Counted from the first letter of the stretch, positions 1 through 9,689 are shown. The stretch is 64,000 bases of DNA from Branchiostoma lanceolatum (GCF_035083965.1 NC_089722.1:38301958-38365957), one strand, 5' to 3'. The notes: generated from the sequence alone by a model not told the origin. Translations and numbers: made by a program.

Positions 1-30
1 CTGCAATGAATCACATGCATTGTGGTCTCG

Positions 31-290
31 GACCGGAGGTTTTTTACGATTTAGTATGTAGGCCGACACCTCCAGCCCGTGGTGCTACAATTCCGCCAAG
101 AAAAGTAGGACGGAAAATGTAGTCATATCGGCGAAAAGCGGTTTTCTGCTTCTTTCCGATATATTTATCGGTATCGTTTGTTTTCCCTTTATTTTTGGTA
201 GAAACCATAGTAAACGTAAATTTTGGACCCGAAAATCATCATTTTTTTTACATTTGATCGAACCTGCTTGGAAAAATAAATTTACTGGGG
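31..290. repeat. Dispersed repeat, copy 1
   Basis: About 200 bp here, including a stretch reading GTAGGCCGACACC and a later AAAAGCGGTTTTCTGCT, recurs with moderate divergence at about 12236-12440 inside GDAP2 intron 2. The order of matching blocks is the same in both places. No terminal inverted repeat, tRNA-like promoter or coding domain is visible, so the class is unknown. The open frames across it look like chance. Confidence 0.5.
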
Positions 291-1021
291 TCACGGAATA
301 TATGAGAAAGCTTAGTAAATTGTTTTTCTTATTTCAAAAAAATCCGGTCATGGGTTACAATTAAGCAAATCAAGCCCTCATTAGCATAATCTGTATGCCT
401 ATAATGATTTTCTTCCCCAGACCATCAACAAGACAGTAGATCCTACCGTCAAATTACCACGCCTTTCCCATCATTGCACGCGTCTCACGGAGAAGTTTAG
501 CATGCTCAGTGACGTGAAGGCCAGGACCTTTGAGGCTGAACTTTGCAAATAATTTTTTTTTGTTCAATTCTCCAATGTCTTCACTTTCTTCTGATCTGCT
601 AGTGTTACTTTTCTTCTGAAAAGAAAAAGCAAATATGTTTCCTTCCATAGTGCAAACAAATCTCGCTATATTATTATATCAAGGAGGTTTGATATAGAAG
701 GAGCAAGGACGGGCTAAGTATCCTTTGCACTAAAGGTATAACAGAAAGTTTATTGCAAATGCCGGCCCGTAGGCTAATTGCAAGTTCATGAACATGTAAC
801 ACGGAGTGGACGGACAGAAAATGATGAACAAAATAACATATGACTACTCTAGTCTTAACTACTGACACTAAGTTCTAACTTGGTTCGGCTTCTTTTTCCG
901 AAGCAGTGGAAGACGAATGATCCCACTTTGTTCTTTTTTTTTTAATGTGAAGAGGAGAGTAGTTTTTTCGGCTGAAAACGTGGAGAAATTAGGATGGAAA
1001 ATGGTGGCCTCTTTCTACAGC
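291..1021. other. No gene seen
   Basis: AT-rich sequence with short chance frames on both strands. It probably contains the decayed 3' end of the minus-strand LINE that lies just to its right, but I cannot align it by eye. Confidence 0.4.
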
Positions 1022-1535
1022 TCATTTTTTTTCGTAGTCGTAGAATGGGCAACTTGACATAAAATGTGTTTCGTCTTCCACCTTGTTCGACATGCAGTAT
1101 TTACAAGTTCTTTCGCACACTGGTAAGTTCTTGTATATATATGTACCGCCCTTTCTCAATTTCAAGGGGATGGGCACTGGTTCTAATTTTGCTAATTGCC
1201 GAGTGTGAATCGAAGTTATCTGATTTTAAATATTTTTTCCTGGTATAAGCTGTTTTGCATGTCTTATAAAACCTTAGCTTGCCAGTATCAATACTCAATT
1301 TGTGACAGAAAGTTTGAATATACATATTGGTAATTCTAGACCTTAACATAGTACATACTGACTTGATATCTTGAATCCTAAGATATTTGCATAACTTTGG
1401 ACGTGACAGAGAACACCCTGTGCTCAGATTTTCAATGAGTTCCAACCACACAACGACATCGCATATATGCTCCATGATGGTCAATATGCAATGAGACCTA
1501 TACAATCTGGTCAATGTGGACAGGGGGTCTATCAA
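1022..1535 (-). pseudogene. LINE ORF2 C-terminal fragment (CR1/L2-like), frameshifted
   Basis: The minus strand encodes the C-terminal tail of a non-LTR retrotransposon ORF2. The conserved pattern is KLRFYKTCK, then SKIRTSAHPLEIEKGRY, then after a frameshift near 1120 CERTCKYC and VEDETHF, ending in CPFYDYEKK and a stop at 1022-1024. The order 'K(L)RFY.. K..S.FR.SAH.L.IE.GRY .. C..C ..EDE.HF' is typical of CR1/L2/Jockey-like elements. The reverse transcriptase and endonuclease are absent, so this is a dead 5'-truncated copy. Family assignment beyond 'CR1/L2-like' is not possible by eye. Confidence 0.75.
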
Positions 1536-1721
1536 TGGGAAAAATTATGAAGTCATCTGACGCTAATTATGAGCAATCTTGTCTGAGAACCATTTTTCGT
1601 AGACGTTAAAAGCTGCTGTTACGAAGAGACACATCTTTCCACCTCGAAGGCTTTCGAACAGTAAACAGAAGAAAACATCGAACGTGGCGACGTCAACAGA
1701 ACGTCTGACTTGTGACGTAGC

Positions 1722-1835
1722 CGACGGCATTTCCAAGTCAACAGTTTGTGTACATTTAAACTTCGAATGTAACCGTTACATTCGAAGTTCGAACGTACAC
1801 AAACTGCGCGTTGCCTTGGAAATATGACGCCGGCG
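1722..1835. repeat. Imperfect palindrome (foldback element)
   Basis: Two arms pair around a centre near 1770. The inner arms (CTTCGAATGTAAC / GTTACATTCGAAG) match perfectly. The outer arms (TTTCCAAG and GTTTGTGTAC with their complements) match with small bulges. Such a hairpin is typical of a foldback MITE. It lies directly beside two further palindromes. Confidence 0.6.
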
Positions 1836-1887
1836 ACATACACACGTTTAATAGAACCATCTTTAGGGGAAGATGTACCGGTAGGCT

Positions 1888-2080
1888 TACTCTCCAAGCA
1901 GAGCATGGGTTTCGGCTGGTTTTTGACGTGTTTTTAGGCGTTATTGTCGTACTTTCTACTTTGTCATCTTTTTTTTTGTCTCTGCGACACAACAAAAACG
2001 ATGACAAAGTAGAAGGCATGACAAAAACGCCTAAAAACACGTTAAAAACCAGCCGAAACCCTAGCTCTGCTTGGAGAGTA
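1888..2080. mobile_element. MITE with TACTCTCCAAGCAGAG terminal inverted repeats
   Basis: The ends read TACTCTCCAAGCAGAG and the complementary CTCTGCTTGGAGAGTA. The arms stay complementary inward (CGGCTGGTTTTTGACGTGTTT and its complement) for about 90 bp each, so nearly the whole element folds back. The same termini occur at 37861 (one arm only) and 38843-39029, so this is a small family. It has no coding capacity. Confidence 0.7.
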
Positions 2081-2089
2081 CGGTAGGCT

Positions 2090-2215
2090 AGCCTGAGTAC
2101 CAACCTCCGTAGTGACCGCTGGCTCAAAAGAATTCGCTTGCTAACCGTGGCTAACCGTGGTTAGCAAGCGAATTCTTTTGAGCCAGCGGTCACTACGGAG
2201 GTTGGTACTCAGGCT
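2090..2215. mobile_element. Foldback MITE, AGCCTGAG family, copy 1
   Basis: Almost perfect 126-bp hairpin: AGCCTGAGTACCAACCTCCG at one end and its complement at the other, with only a few unpaired bases at the centre. Related hairpins lie at 2779-2907 and 4304-4417 and share the TAGTGACC(G/A)CTGGCTCAA arm. The TACCGGTAGGCT-like sequence beside it occurs on both sides, which suggests insertion next to or inside an older element. Confidence 0.75.
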
Positions 2216-2778
2216 ACCGGTAGGCTAACCCTGATAAGAAAAACGGTGGGGCCATGAAAGCTCCTCACTGACTGGATTGCCGAATGTGACTAAGTATCGG
2301 TGGCTGTAAGCATATTTATGCTCGCGTCGATTTAATGTAGTACTACGGGTTTTTTTACGTCGACTTTGTAAGCGCTAACTCATCTTAACGCGAACTTGTT
2401 TTACCACAAGCACACACACCTTAAAGTGCAGCTATCCTTTATGTACTTCAGATATAAATATAGTTACATGTTACACTCACTGTCACAATAAACACGTACT
2501 GCTAGTAATGACAAGACACACTTCTTCTTCAAGAATGAAATAGAAATCTATTGAAAAAACAATTCACCGGTAACAAATCATACAAACATTCTACGTACTC
2601 TTCTTCTTTACATAAGTTTAAGCTGATTATTAGCCCACGGACATTATATAGAATATATATATAGAATGGTGATAACATATGTTGGTTTAGCCTGACTAAC
2701 CTGCCCCGATTGGCTCCGGATGTAAGAGATTGTGTAAACACAGGCCACTCATTAGTGACCTCGCAAAAAACACAACTT
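2216..2778. other. No gene seen
   Basis: AT-rich spacer without recognisable coding sequence. Short open frames here have no family motif. Confidence 0.4.
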
Positions 2779-2907
2779 AGCCTGGGTGCCATCCCCCGTG
2801 GTAATCACTGGCTCAATCTTTTCGCTTGCTATTAAACCAGGGATTACGATTGGTTAGCAAGCGAAAACACAGAGTCAACGGTATACTGCGGAGGATGGTA
2901 CCCAGGT
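2779..2907. mobile_element. Foldback MITE, AGCCTG family, diverged copy 2
   Basis: Arms AGCCTGGGTGCCATCC and GGATGGTACCCAGGT are complementary with mismatches. The inner arm TTCGCTTGCT pairs with AGCAAGCGAA. It is older than the copy at 2090. A direct repeat of about 27 bp (GTGACCTC.C.AAAAACACAA) flanks it at about 2755 and 2921. Confidence 0.65.
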
Positions 2908-3426
2908 CAAGTCATTGGTGACCTCACTAAAAACACAATCGCCTTCAAGTGGTTAGATTCTGAGATCGGATGACGCATTTCTTTGAAGCGGCTGGCGTGG
3001 ACAGTCCACCACTGGAGGTAACGTTATGAATTTTAGAATCTATTCCTTTAATTATCAAATGTAATAGTTTTATTGAGAGCTACTGGAAGGATTGACATAA
3101 CAGGTGACTATCACCTTTTCAAGATGAGAACCCGGCCCAGGCTGTAAGGTTTGATCCACTCACACCGGGCATGACCTTTTACTCTTCTCGATAAGTGAGG
3201 TGGGTTCTTTAACGTGCTCGAGGTCTGGCTCTTTGGTTGAGTTTGGTCAGATCGACAATCAACTTAACAATATACAAGTGCAGCTACTTTCCTGTGGTCC
3301 TTATCAACAAAGATGACTGGCTAAAACTGGTAGATGCAGTTACTGAAATAAGATAGGGAAGTCTGTTTGGCTGCACCAGTCGAATGTTTTGAAATTTAGC
3401 AAGTTAGTAGTGGTCAGTATGTGTTC
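2908..3426. other. No gene; fragment of dispersed repeat
   Basis: No coding sequence recognised. The part near 3130-3240 (CCACTCACACCGGGCATGACC and the following GATAAGTG..GTGGGTTCTTT) resembles the tail of the SINE-like repeats at 9283 and 12726. Confidence 0.4.
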
Positions 3427-3485
3427 AGCCTGGATGCCAGACCCCCCGTTTTCAGAGATCGGGGGCCGGGGTCTGGCATCCAGGT
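3427..3485. repeat. Short perfect-arm palindrome
   Basis: AGCCTGGATGCCAGACCCC pairs with GGGGTCTGGCATCCAGGTT around a small GC-rich loop. The terminal AGCCTGG matches the foldback family in this region. Confidence 0.65.
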
Positions 3486-4303
3486 TAGGGTGCGTGTGTT
3501 TGGGAGTCAAATTCGACTCTTAATCTAAAACTGGACAGACTGCTCCGGACATACCGCCTCGGCTGGCTGGCTGGTGGCCGGTACGTGGGGAGCCATGTTT
3601 TGCTTTGTGTAACCGGGGCTTAACAGAAATACTCCTAACTTTCCCACGGTTCATTTGCATTTAGTTATTGCTACCACAGTTATATGCTCCTCTACTAATA
3701 ACGTCGTTCAGATATCCTCTGATATATGTAGACCATCGGCAGATGCATAGTTGCTCCATAAATGTAGAGATTATCTGTGTTTGTGCGATGGAAAGATGGA
3801 AATTTTCAGCATATTGGTCGTTGTGGTACACGTTCTGGGGCGATGTCTTGCAACCTTTACAGGAATGCATTGCCAGCTCCATTGAGATATGTATATACAA
3901 ACGACAATTCAACGTTATTTTTGCATTCATATCTTTTAGAATAATAATGATTCTAGTGACTGTTTTTCTGGCGATCTTTCTTTCACATGGAACTGACAGT
4001 AATTCAATCAATCAATAAATTCATCCTAGTTACTGTAAACTCATGTATTTTTGTGGGGACTTAATTTCATAGTATAAGGAAAAACGATGTGTTCGTATTT
4101 TTCTAAGATCAGTGTAAACAGTTCTGTAATACAGTAGCAAACCAATGGAAACGCCCACTACAAATGATATCAACACTGAAAATCAGCTACTCATGACTAA
4201 TGACATAGTAATGTTTGACTACTTCAGTTTCGTTGTGTGCATGCCACAGGAATTTTTTAATTATTTTTTGATACTGTATTAGACACAATGGGACAAAAAG
4301 TCT
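3486..4303. other. No gene seen
   Basis: Both strands carry a 116-codon frame at about 3661-4018, but neither shows a domain, a compositional signal or credible splice sites. I treat them as chance. Upstream exons or the promoter of the zinc-finger gene could lie here. Confidence 0.35.
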
Positions 4304-4417
4304 AGCCTGAGTATCAGCCTCCGTAGTGACCACTGGCTCAAAAAAATTCGCTTCTTAACCCGTTAGCAAGCGAATTTTTTTGAGCCAGCGGTCACTACGG
4401 AGGCTTGTACTCAGGCT
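4304..4417. mobile_element. Foldback MITE, AGCCTG family, copy 3
   Basis: Hairpin with arms AGCCTGAGTATCAGCCTCCG and its complement. It shares the inner GCTCAAAA..ATTCGCTT arm with the copy at 2090. Its right arm is open in frame with the zinc-finger gene, so a gene finder could place a false start codon at 4380 within it. Confidence 0.75.
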
Positions 4418-4499
4418 AGAAAAGTCCGGGAAGAAGTTGATGCATAATGACTCACACCAAAATTTGCATATATTTGTTCCCAATAGATTAAAACAAAAG

Positions 4500-5639
4500 A
4501 TGGAAGATCCCCGCAGCATCTATGGACAACACGAAACAAAACATACTGGGGAAAAACCTTACATGTGTGGGGAGTGTGGATACAGAGCAGCTCAAAGGTC
4601 AGCCCTTTCCCGACATGTGAGAATCCATACTGGAGAAAAACCCTACAAGTGTGACCTGTGCGATTATTCTGCAGCGCAGAAATCCAGCTTGGACCATCAC
4701 CATGTCACTAAACACACTAGTGAGAAATCCTACGTATGTGAGGTGTGTGGATACAAGACAGCTAAAATCTCTCACCTATCCAGACACGTGAGAATTCATA
4801 CAGGTGAAAAACCCTATAAATGTGACCAGTGTGACTATTCTGCAGCACAAAAAAGCAGCTTGGACCATCACCAGCTTACTAAACACACTAGTGAGAAATC
4901 CTACGTATGTGAGGTGTGTGGATACAAGACAGCTAAAATCTCTCACCTATCCAGACACGTGAGAATCCATACAAGGAAAAAACCCTACAAGTGTGACCTG
5001 TGCGATTATTCTGCAGCGCAGAAATCCAGCTTGGACCATCACCATGTCACTAAACACACTAGTGAGAAATCCTACGTATGTGAGGTGTGTGGATACAAGA
5101 CAGCTAAAATCTCTCACCTATCCAGACACGTGAGAATTCATACAGGTGAAAAACCCTATAAATGTGACCAGTGTGACTATTCTGCAGCACAAAAAAGCAG
5201 CTTGGACCATCACCATCTTACTAAACACACTAGTGAGAAATCCTACGTATGTGAGGTGTGTGGATACAAGAGAGCTAAAATCTCTCACCTATCCAGACAC
5301 GTGAGAATCCATACAAGGAAAAAACCCTACAAGTGTGACCTGTGCGATTATTCTGCAGCGCAGAAATCCAGCTTGGACCATCACCATGTCACTAAACACA
5401 CTTGTGAGAAACCCTACGTATGTGAGGTGTGTGGATACAAGACAGCTAAAATCTCTCACCTATCCAGACACGTGAGAATTCATACAGGTGAAAAACCCTA
5501 TAAATGTGACCAGTGTGACTATTCTGCAGCACAAAAAAGCAGCTTGGACCATCACCATCTTACTAAACACACTAGTGTAGAGCATAGGATCTTAGACCAC
5601 ATAGTGAGTAGACATCTGTGTCTGATTACTGATCAATAA
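4500..5639 (+). CDS. C2H2 zinc-finger protein, 12 fingers, 3' end replaced by an LTR
   Basis: Predicted nuclear DNA-binding protein made almost wholly of C2H2 fingers. From the methionine at 4500 (MEDPRSIYGQ) I count 12 complete fingers. After the first, two types alternate: (Y)xCDxCDYSAAQKSSLDHH with C-x2-C-x12-H-x4-H, and [20 protein letters not shown] with C-x2-C-x12-H-x3-H. Linkers are HTGEKPY or variants (HTRKKPY, HTSEKSY). The first finger (CGECGYRAAQRSALSRHV) differs. There is no KRAB, SCAN or BTB domain; an upstream exon could exist. I reject a start at 4380 because it lies in a MITE arm. The last 21 codons, from SVEHRILDH to the stop at 5637-5639, come from a retroelement LTR that begins at 5576. 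The ORF therefore ends artificially, and two more finger remnants lie past the insertion at 7238-7410. The stop codon overlaps an AATAAA. Confidence 0.8.
   Translation: MEDPRSIYGQHETKHTGEKPYMCGECGYRAAQRSALSRHVRIHTGEKPYKCDLCDYSAAQKSSLDHHHVTKHTSEKSYVCEVCGYKTAKISHLSRHVRIHTGEKPYKCDQCDYSAAQKSSLDHHQLTKHTSEKSYVCEVCGYKTAKISHLSRHVRIHTRKKPYKCDLCDYSAAQKSSLDHHHVTKHTSEKSYVCEVCGYKTAKISHLSRHVRIHTGEKPYKCDQCDYSAAQKSSLDHHHLTKHTSEKSYVCEVCGYKRAKISHLSRHVRIHTRKKPYKCDLCDYSAAQKSSLDHHHVTKHTCEKPYVCEVCGYKTAKISHLSRHVRIHTGEKPYKCDQCDYSAAQKSSLDHHHLTKHTSVEHRILDHIVSRHLCLITDQ
4590..5575 (+). repeat. Intragenic tandem repeat of zinc-finger pairs
   Basis: The finger-coding DNA repeats with a two-finger period of about 171 bp and a four-finger period of about 342 bp. 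Copies are nearly identical at the nucleotide level, including synonymous positions. The four-finger period shows in the alternation of the CDLC/CDQC fingers and the RKKPY/GEKPY linkers. Confidence 0.8.
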
Positions 5640-5713
5640 AGGCAGGAGCCCACGTGCTCCTAGACTCATTCTTGACAAGACGACGAGAGTGTGCACATCT
5701 ATACTTTCCTACA
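5576..5713 (+). repeat. Left LTR, 138 bp
   Basis: TG...CA long terminal repeat. It supplies the last codons, the stop and the AATAAA now used by the zinc-finger reading frame. Confidence 0.85.
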
Positions 5714-7099
5714 CTGGTGGACAGCGGTGTGTTGCCGCTTTCGAGCGGCCGAACCTGCGCTAAGACGCCATCCTAAAGCCTTGGCCCGCTACCATGCCTC
5801 CTGTATCGCCCGGTGATGAGACCATCGGCTCCCCGAGAGACCGTCGCCCGTGCTGCGTTGCCCGACTGCCACGTCGACCGCCAACCCCAGCCTGCCGCCG
5901 TGCTTAGCCGTTCGTTTAGAGGTCTTTAGATGTAGTCTGCCCGCCTACCGCCGCATCGCACCGCCAACAGACCCAGCTGGACCGTCCAACTTGCCCGCAT
6001 GCTGTCCTCTAACCCACCCAGCCAGCCAACCACGCCTGCCATGTCCCGGCCATCTCTGCCTGCCGTCGCTGAAGCCAGAGCCGCCGGCCGCCACGTGTGC
6101 AGACCACGCTGCCGTCTCCCTGCCCCACCATGCCGCCTGTCAAGCAGTCAACCCACCCGCCCGGACTGAGGAGCCATCGACGCTGCCACCCCGTGCCGCA
6201 ACTGCCTGCGACCTTCCACGGCCACCCTGCCTGCCTGCGACCGTCAGCCGGCCACGCTGCAGCCGCGCCGGCCCGTCCCAGACCTCGGACCGTAGAAGCC
6301 TCGCTGAGCCTCGCGCCGCCGATCGTCGACTGCCGACCCCAGCATGAGAACCCCGCTACACCATATCGCCGAAGCTTGCCGCTAAGACTCCGCTGTTCAC
6401 GACAACATCGATCTGAACTTTGCGACCTGACGTGACCCGTGCGATCCTCACTGCGAACTTTTAAAGAAATTCTCCCTTGCTCCAGGAAGACCACTGAACT
6501 TTTGCCGCGTAAGATAAGACCTACGAACTTTTGTGGTTCTGAGTAAGGTACCGTACACGAATTGTATGTAACAGTTAGGTGTTGACCTGGTCCATTTTCG
6601 TACGCCTACGGGTAACGATTACGCCTTATCAAACCTTTTTGTTTTGTATGTTGATGTTGAACTTGTATGTGCTTGCCTAACTAAATAGAACGATTGCCTG
6701 CGGGCCTACCCTATTTTTGCTGGAAGTACTTAAATTTTGGTTGTTGCCTTGAGACGTTCATGTTGTAGCTACATGGCCTCGGATCAATCTGCCCTGCTTG
6801 GGAAATATTACTGTGCTATGTAATATTTAAAAATGCAATGTTCTCCATCTGTTCGTGTTCCGACGATTTTCTATGCAGTAGTCCGTCAGTTACCAGCTTG
6901 TCGCTAGAACTGCAATACCAAGCACTTGTCAAAATAGTAACACGCTGGGACCTGCTGTTTTCCCACCATTTTCTCAACTATTTGGCGGTGTCACAGACAC
7001 TAGGACACCAGTAACGACTTGATACATCCTGTTTTTGTAACTTTATTGAATTTGTGTAACAGACGACGGGGACGTCGTCTACCCCCCGGCGGTGAGGGG
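5714..7099 (+). other. Retroelement interior, degenerate ORF
   Basis: The interior begins with a putative primer binding site. A run GCTACCATGCC(T/G)CC is shared with the related element at 47812-49519 (read on its minus strand), marking a once-common start codon (MPP.SPG). The downstream frame soon meets a stop here. A 165-codon Pro/Ala/Arg-rich frame at 5850-6347 reflects GC bias and shows no gag zinc knuckle. Confidence 0.6.
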
Positions 7100-7237
7100 T
7101 GTAGAGCATAGGATCTTAGACCACATAGTGAGTAGACATCTGTGTCTGATTACTGATCAATAAAGGCAGGAGCCCACGTGCTCCTAGACTCATTCTTGAC
7201 AAGACGACGAGAGTGTGCACATCTATACTTTCCTACA
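7100..7237 (+). repeat. Right LTR, 138 bp
   Basis: Second copy of the LTR, identical to the left one as far as I can compare. It is followed by the CTAG target-site copy and then directly by zinc-finger sequence. Confidence 0.85.
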
Positions 7238-7410
7238 CTAGTGAGAAACCCTACGTATGTGAGGTGTGTGGATACAAGACAGCTTAAATCTCTCACCTAT
7301 CCAGACACGTGAGAATTCATACAAGGAAAAAACCCTACAAGTGTGACCTGTGCGATTATTCTACAGCGCAGAAATCCAACTTGGACCATCACCATGTCAC
7401 TAAACATCTG
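7238..7410 (+). pseudogene. Severed 3' part of the zinc-finger gene (two finger remnants)
   Basis: Resumes the finger array exactly where the LTR element cut it: (T)SEKPYVCEVCGYKTA, stop, [19 protein letters not shown], then a second finger [22 protein letters not shown]. The stop at about 7284 is a single-base change (GCTAAAATC to GCTTAAATC) relative to the intact fingers. Homology ends near 7410. It cannot be translated as part of the upstream ORF and is likely non-functional. Confidence 0.8.
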
Positions 7411-8221
7411 CCGGCGTCAAGGGGGGTGGGGGTGGGGGGGGGGTGTTACAGAGCGGACGATGTCCCGTCCCCCAAAACTCCAAGGCTCCAAAACTCAATC
7501 TATGACTTGTATGTATTTTGTCGCAAAATTTCCCGCGGGAGCATGTCGCGCCTTTGGCGAAAAATATGTCTGGAGAGCGTCACATCAAGCTGAAACCCAT
7601 CTGCGTGTGTTTCTTTTCGAATTGAAAAAAATAAGGTTAGCAAAAAAAAAGGTTGGCTTCATTATGAAATCTTCCTGGTCAGGAAAGAAGAACAAAACTG
7701 AACACACAGAGCATGGTATACCGAATAATAGATTTTTCTCTTCATTTTTGTTCTTTCACATCTTCTTCTTTGGAATTGAATTTGAAATACGACATAAGTA
7801 TCAAATTTTCCTAATTTTGAATTTTACAGCACATTTTTTTTTAACGGATCGACATGGCCTAACCACTTCCGAGTCGTGCCGTTAAACATGACACCAGCTT
7901 CGACCCCGTCACAACTTTAAACTTCGACATGCAAGTTCCCGGATGTTGGAGTTACGAGAAGCATACTTCTTTCGATGGAAAGTAGTAAACTGTCATTAAG
8001 GCTGATTGATTGAAAGTTATATTTTGCAATCGCATATAGATTTTTTAGGTCTCGACCCGGGACTTGAACATCTTACGTTTATATCCACCCTAATGGACCT
8101 TAAAGAGGCCTTAGATAGTCGGCGAGAAACTTACCCCGGGTTGCTTTAATGTGAAATGATAGAGGCGAAATTTACGCTTCCATCGGGTTTTCAAGCAATG
8201 ATCGCTGAGTCAGCATCAATA
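7411..8221. other. No gene seen
   Basis: Starts with a G-rich run (about 7423-7443). It then becomes AT-rich, with open frames that lack any recognisable motif. Confidence 0.4.
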
Positions 8222-8625
8222 ACTTCAACTACATTCTAGAAGAAGACAACCATTACCATGTAGAAATCGGTACATATATCAAAGAATGTTTAGACATTAG
8301 AACTAGTAGTGTAAGGGATAAATAGTGAATATATCAAATGATGGTTTGACATTAGAACTAGTAGTGTAAGGGATAAATAGTGAATATATCAAATGATGGT
8401 TTGACATTAGAACTAGTAGTATAAGTGATACGTTAAACTCGACATGTTGCATAATCCATATACTTCTGAAACCAAATCAAAATCAATCCATATACTTGTA
8501 CTTAGGTTAATTCCTTTGTATCCAGGTGATTGCTTGCATATATAGTTGTAGAAGACCTAACGAAAGTCGCTGTTCTTTTGTTGTGTCAATAAAGATTGTT
8601 GTATAAGTTTACGTTAAGATGGTCG
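8222..8625 (+). pseudogene. Gene or transposon 3'-end fragment (coding tail plus 3' UTR), copy 1
   Basis: A frame reads NFNYILEEDNHYHVEIG then TYIKECLDIRTSSV and a stop near 8325, followed by UTR-like sequence and CAATAAAG near 8588. The same protein tail (KFKYILEEDNPYCVQIGKYIKECLDLRTSSV) and UTR occur in reverse orientation at 29915-30240. The tail of the coding part is tandemly triplicated here (TAGAACTAGTAGT.TAAG at about 8299, 8356 and 8409). I do not recognise the family. It could be a retrotransposon 3' end or a retrocopied gene. Confidence 0.5.
8299..8430. repeat. Short tandem repeat of about 57 bp
   Basis: Unit TAGAACTAGTAGTGTAAG followed by GATAAATAGTGAATATATCAA repeats about 2.3 times with almost no divergence. 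Confidence 0.8.
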
Positions 8626-9282
8626 CATCGGCCGATTAATCTACTCTACACAAGAACCTGTCTAACGGTAGCGCTAGCAGATACGCAGGTTGATAGTTGT
8701 TATTGATTTTAAATGAATTGTATTGATTGAAGTTCGCAGTAGTGCATTATACTGGGGGACGTTGGGTTGGAGATTTGTTTGGTCGCATCTTTTCAGGGTG
8801 GCGGAATTATGTACCCGGGTGAAAATGTGAAGTTTCTATGGAAGATCTAACTCTTAATTCAGATGATTTAGTGGAAACATGGCGGCCTTTGTTTTACAAC
8901 ATCTACCCAAGCGAAAAATGACATCGGTCTTTGTTTACTCTACCGTCAATTGCACGAAAATGGCACAAAAGCTACAAATTCAAGAAAGTGAAAAATTCAA
9001 AGACGTTTACAAGAAAGTTTACGTTTTACTACAACAAAAACATATCAAATTTGTACGGAAAAATCTAACACTTGACTCAAGCTATTTAGATCAACAACAT
9101 TTGACGGAGGTGTGTCCTACGGACTCTTGCTTTAACATTTGGAATCATGCTATAATCGGCCTAACGCAGAAACAACAAAAGAATCTGATGTTCATAATTA
9201 TCCTCTAATGATACGAAGGTAATGACCTGAACAGTGTTAGTAAATGTCACTACCATAAAAGCATTTTTTTATTTCCATTTTT
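8626..9282. other. Unassigned; 109-codon frame
   Basis: The + strand frame at 8879-9208 (MAAFVLQHLPKRKMTS...) has no domain that I recognise. It begins at an AACATGGCGGCC motif, which also resembles a YY1 site. The 3' part (about 9195-9280) matches, in reverse, one end of the MITE at 25821-26143, so at least that part is repeat-derived. I would not call a gene. Confidence 0.3.
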
Positions 9283-9610
9283 GGGGCACTAGTAGCGCCT
9301 TTACGCAACCCCGCTGCTTCGCCGTCTGTATCAAATTCCGTGGATCCTAGGGCCCGAGTTCGATCCTAGGGGTCGACTCGAGCTCGGACATGGTGTAAGG
9401 GATTGAATTCGTCATTTCGGATGGTGACGTAAAGCCGGTGGCCCCGTGGCATTTGCCTCAAGCGTCAAACCTCTGCACGTAAAAGAACCCAACACACTTA
9501 TTGAGAAGAGTAGGGATGACCCGGTGTGCTTGGCCAAAAACGCGAGCCGTAGCTTCCACTAGCTACTTGAAAAAGCATCATGCTTCACCTCAAATGAGGA
9601 TGCCTTGAAA
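9283..9610 (+). repeat. tRNA-derived SINE-like repeat, copy 1
   Basis: Contains a B-box-like GAGTTCGATCC at about 9357 and a tail reading AAGAACCCAACACACTTAT, then GACCCGGTGTGCTTGGCC. A reverse copy at 12726-13054 preserves the head GTGGCGCAAGTGG, a good RNA polymerase III A box. A third, diverged copy lies at 21925-22113. Together they define one SINE family of about 330 bp. Confidence 0.65.
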
Positions 9611-9689
9611 CGAAAAAACGAATTCTGGTTGAGGGAACGCCCCTTCCCAGCAGCCACGTGGTTTTGTTTACAAACTGAGATTGACCTTT

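Larger units (their letters stand above)
5576..7237 (+). mobile_element. Non-autonomous LTR retroelement (TRIM-like) inserted in the zinc-finger gene
   Basis: Two 138-bp direct repeats (5576-5713 and 7100-7237) start TGTAGAGC and end TTTCCTACA, and look identical base for base. They are flanked by a 4-bp duplication CTAG (5572-5575 and 7238-7241). After the left LTR comes CTGGTGGACAGCGG, in the position of a primer binding site. Before the right LTR comes the purine run GGTGAGGGG, in the position of a polypurine tract. The LTR holds AATAAA (5635-5640). The 1386-bp interior is GC-rich at the 5' side and has no recognisable gag, protease, RT or integrase, so the element is non-autonomous. Identical LTRs imply recent insertion. 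The TG...CA termini and short duplication fit integrase-mediated insertion. Confidence 0.85.

Noticed and set aside
3661-4018. Opposed 116-codon frames on the two strands
   Set aside because: They mirror each other, have no motif, and lack splice or start context.
4380-4499. Zinc-finger start codon at 4380
   Set aside because: The first 38 bases are the right arm of a foldback MITE also present at 2090 and in reverse, so the start at 4500 is preferred.
5850-6494. Pro/Ala-rich 165- and 161-codon frames on opposite strands
   Set aside because: They overlap each other inside the GC-rich part of an LTR element interior and have no domain, so they are composition artefacts.
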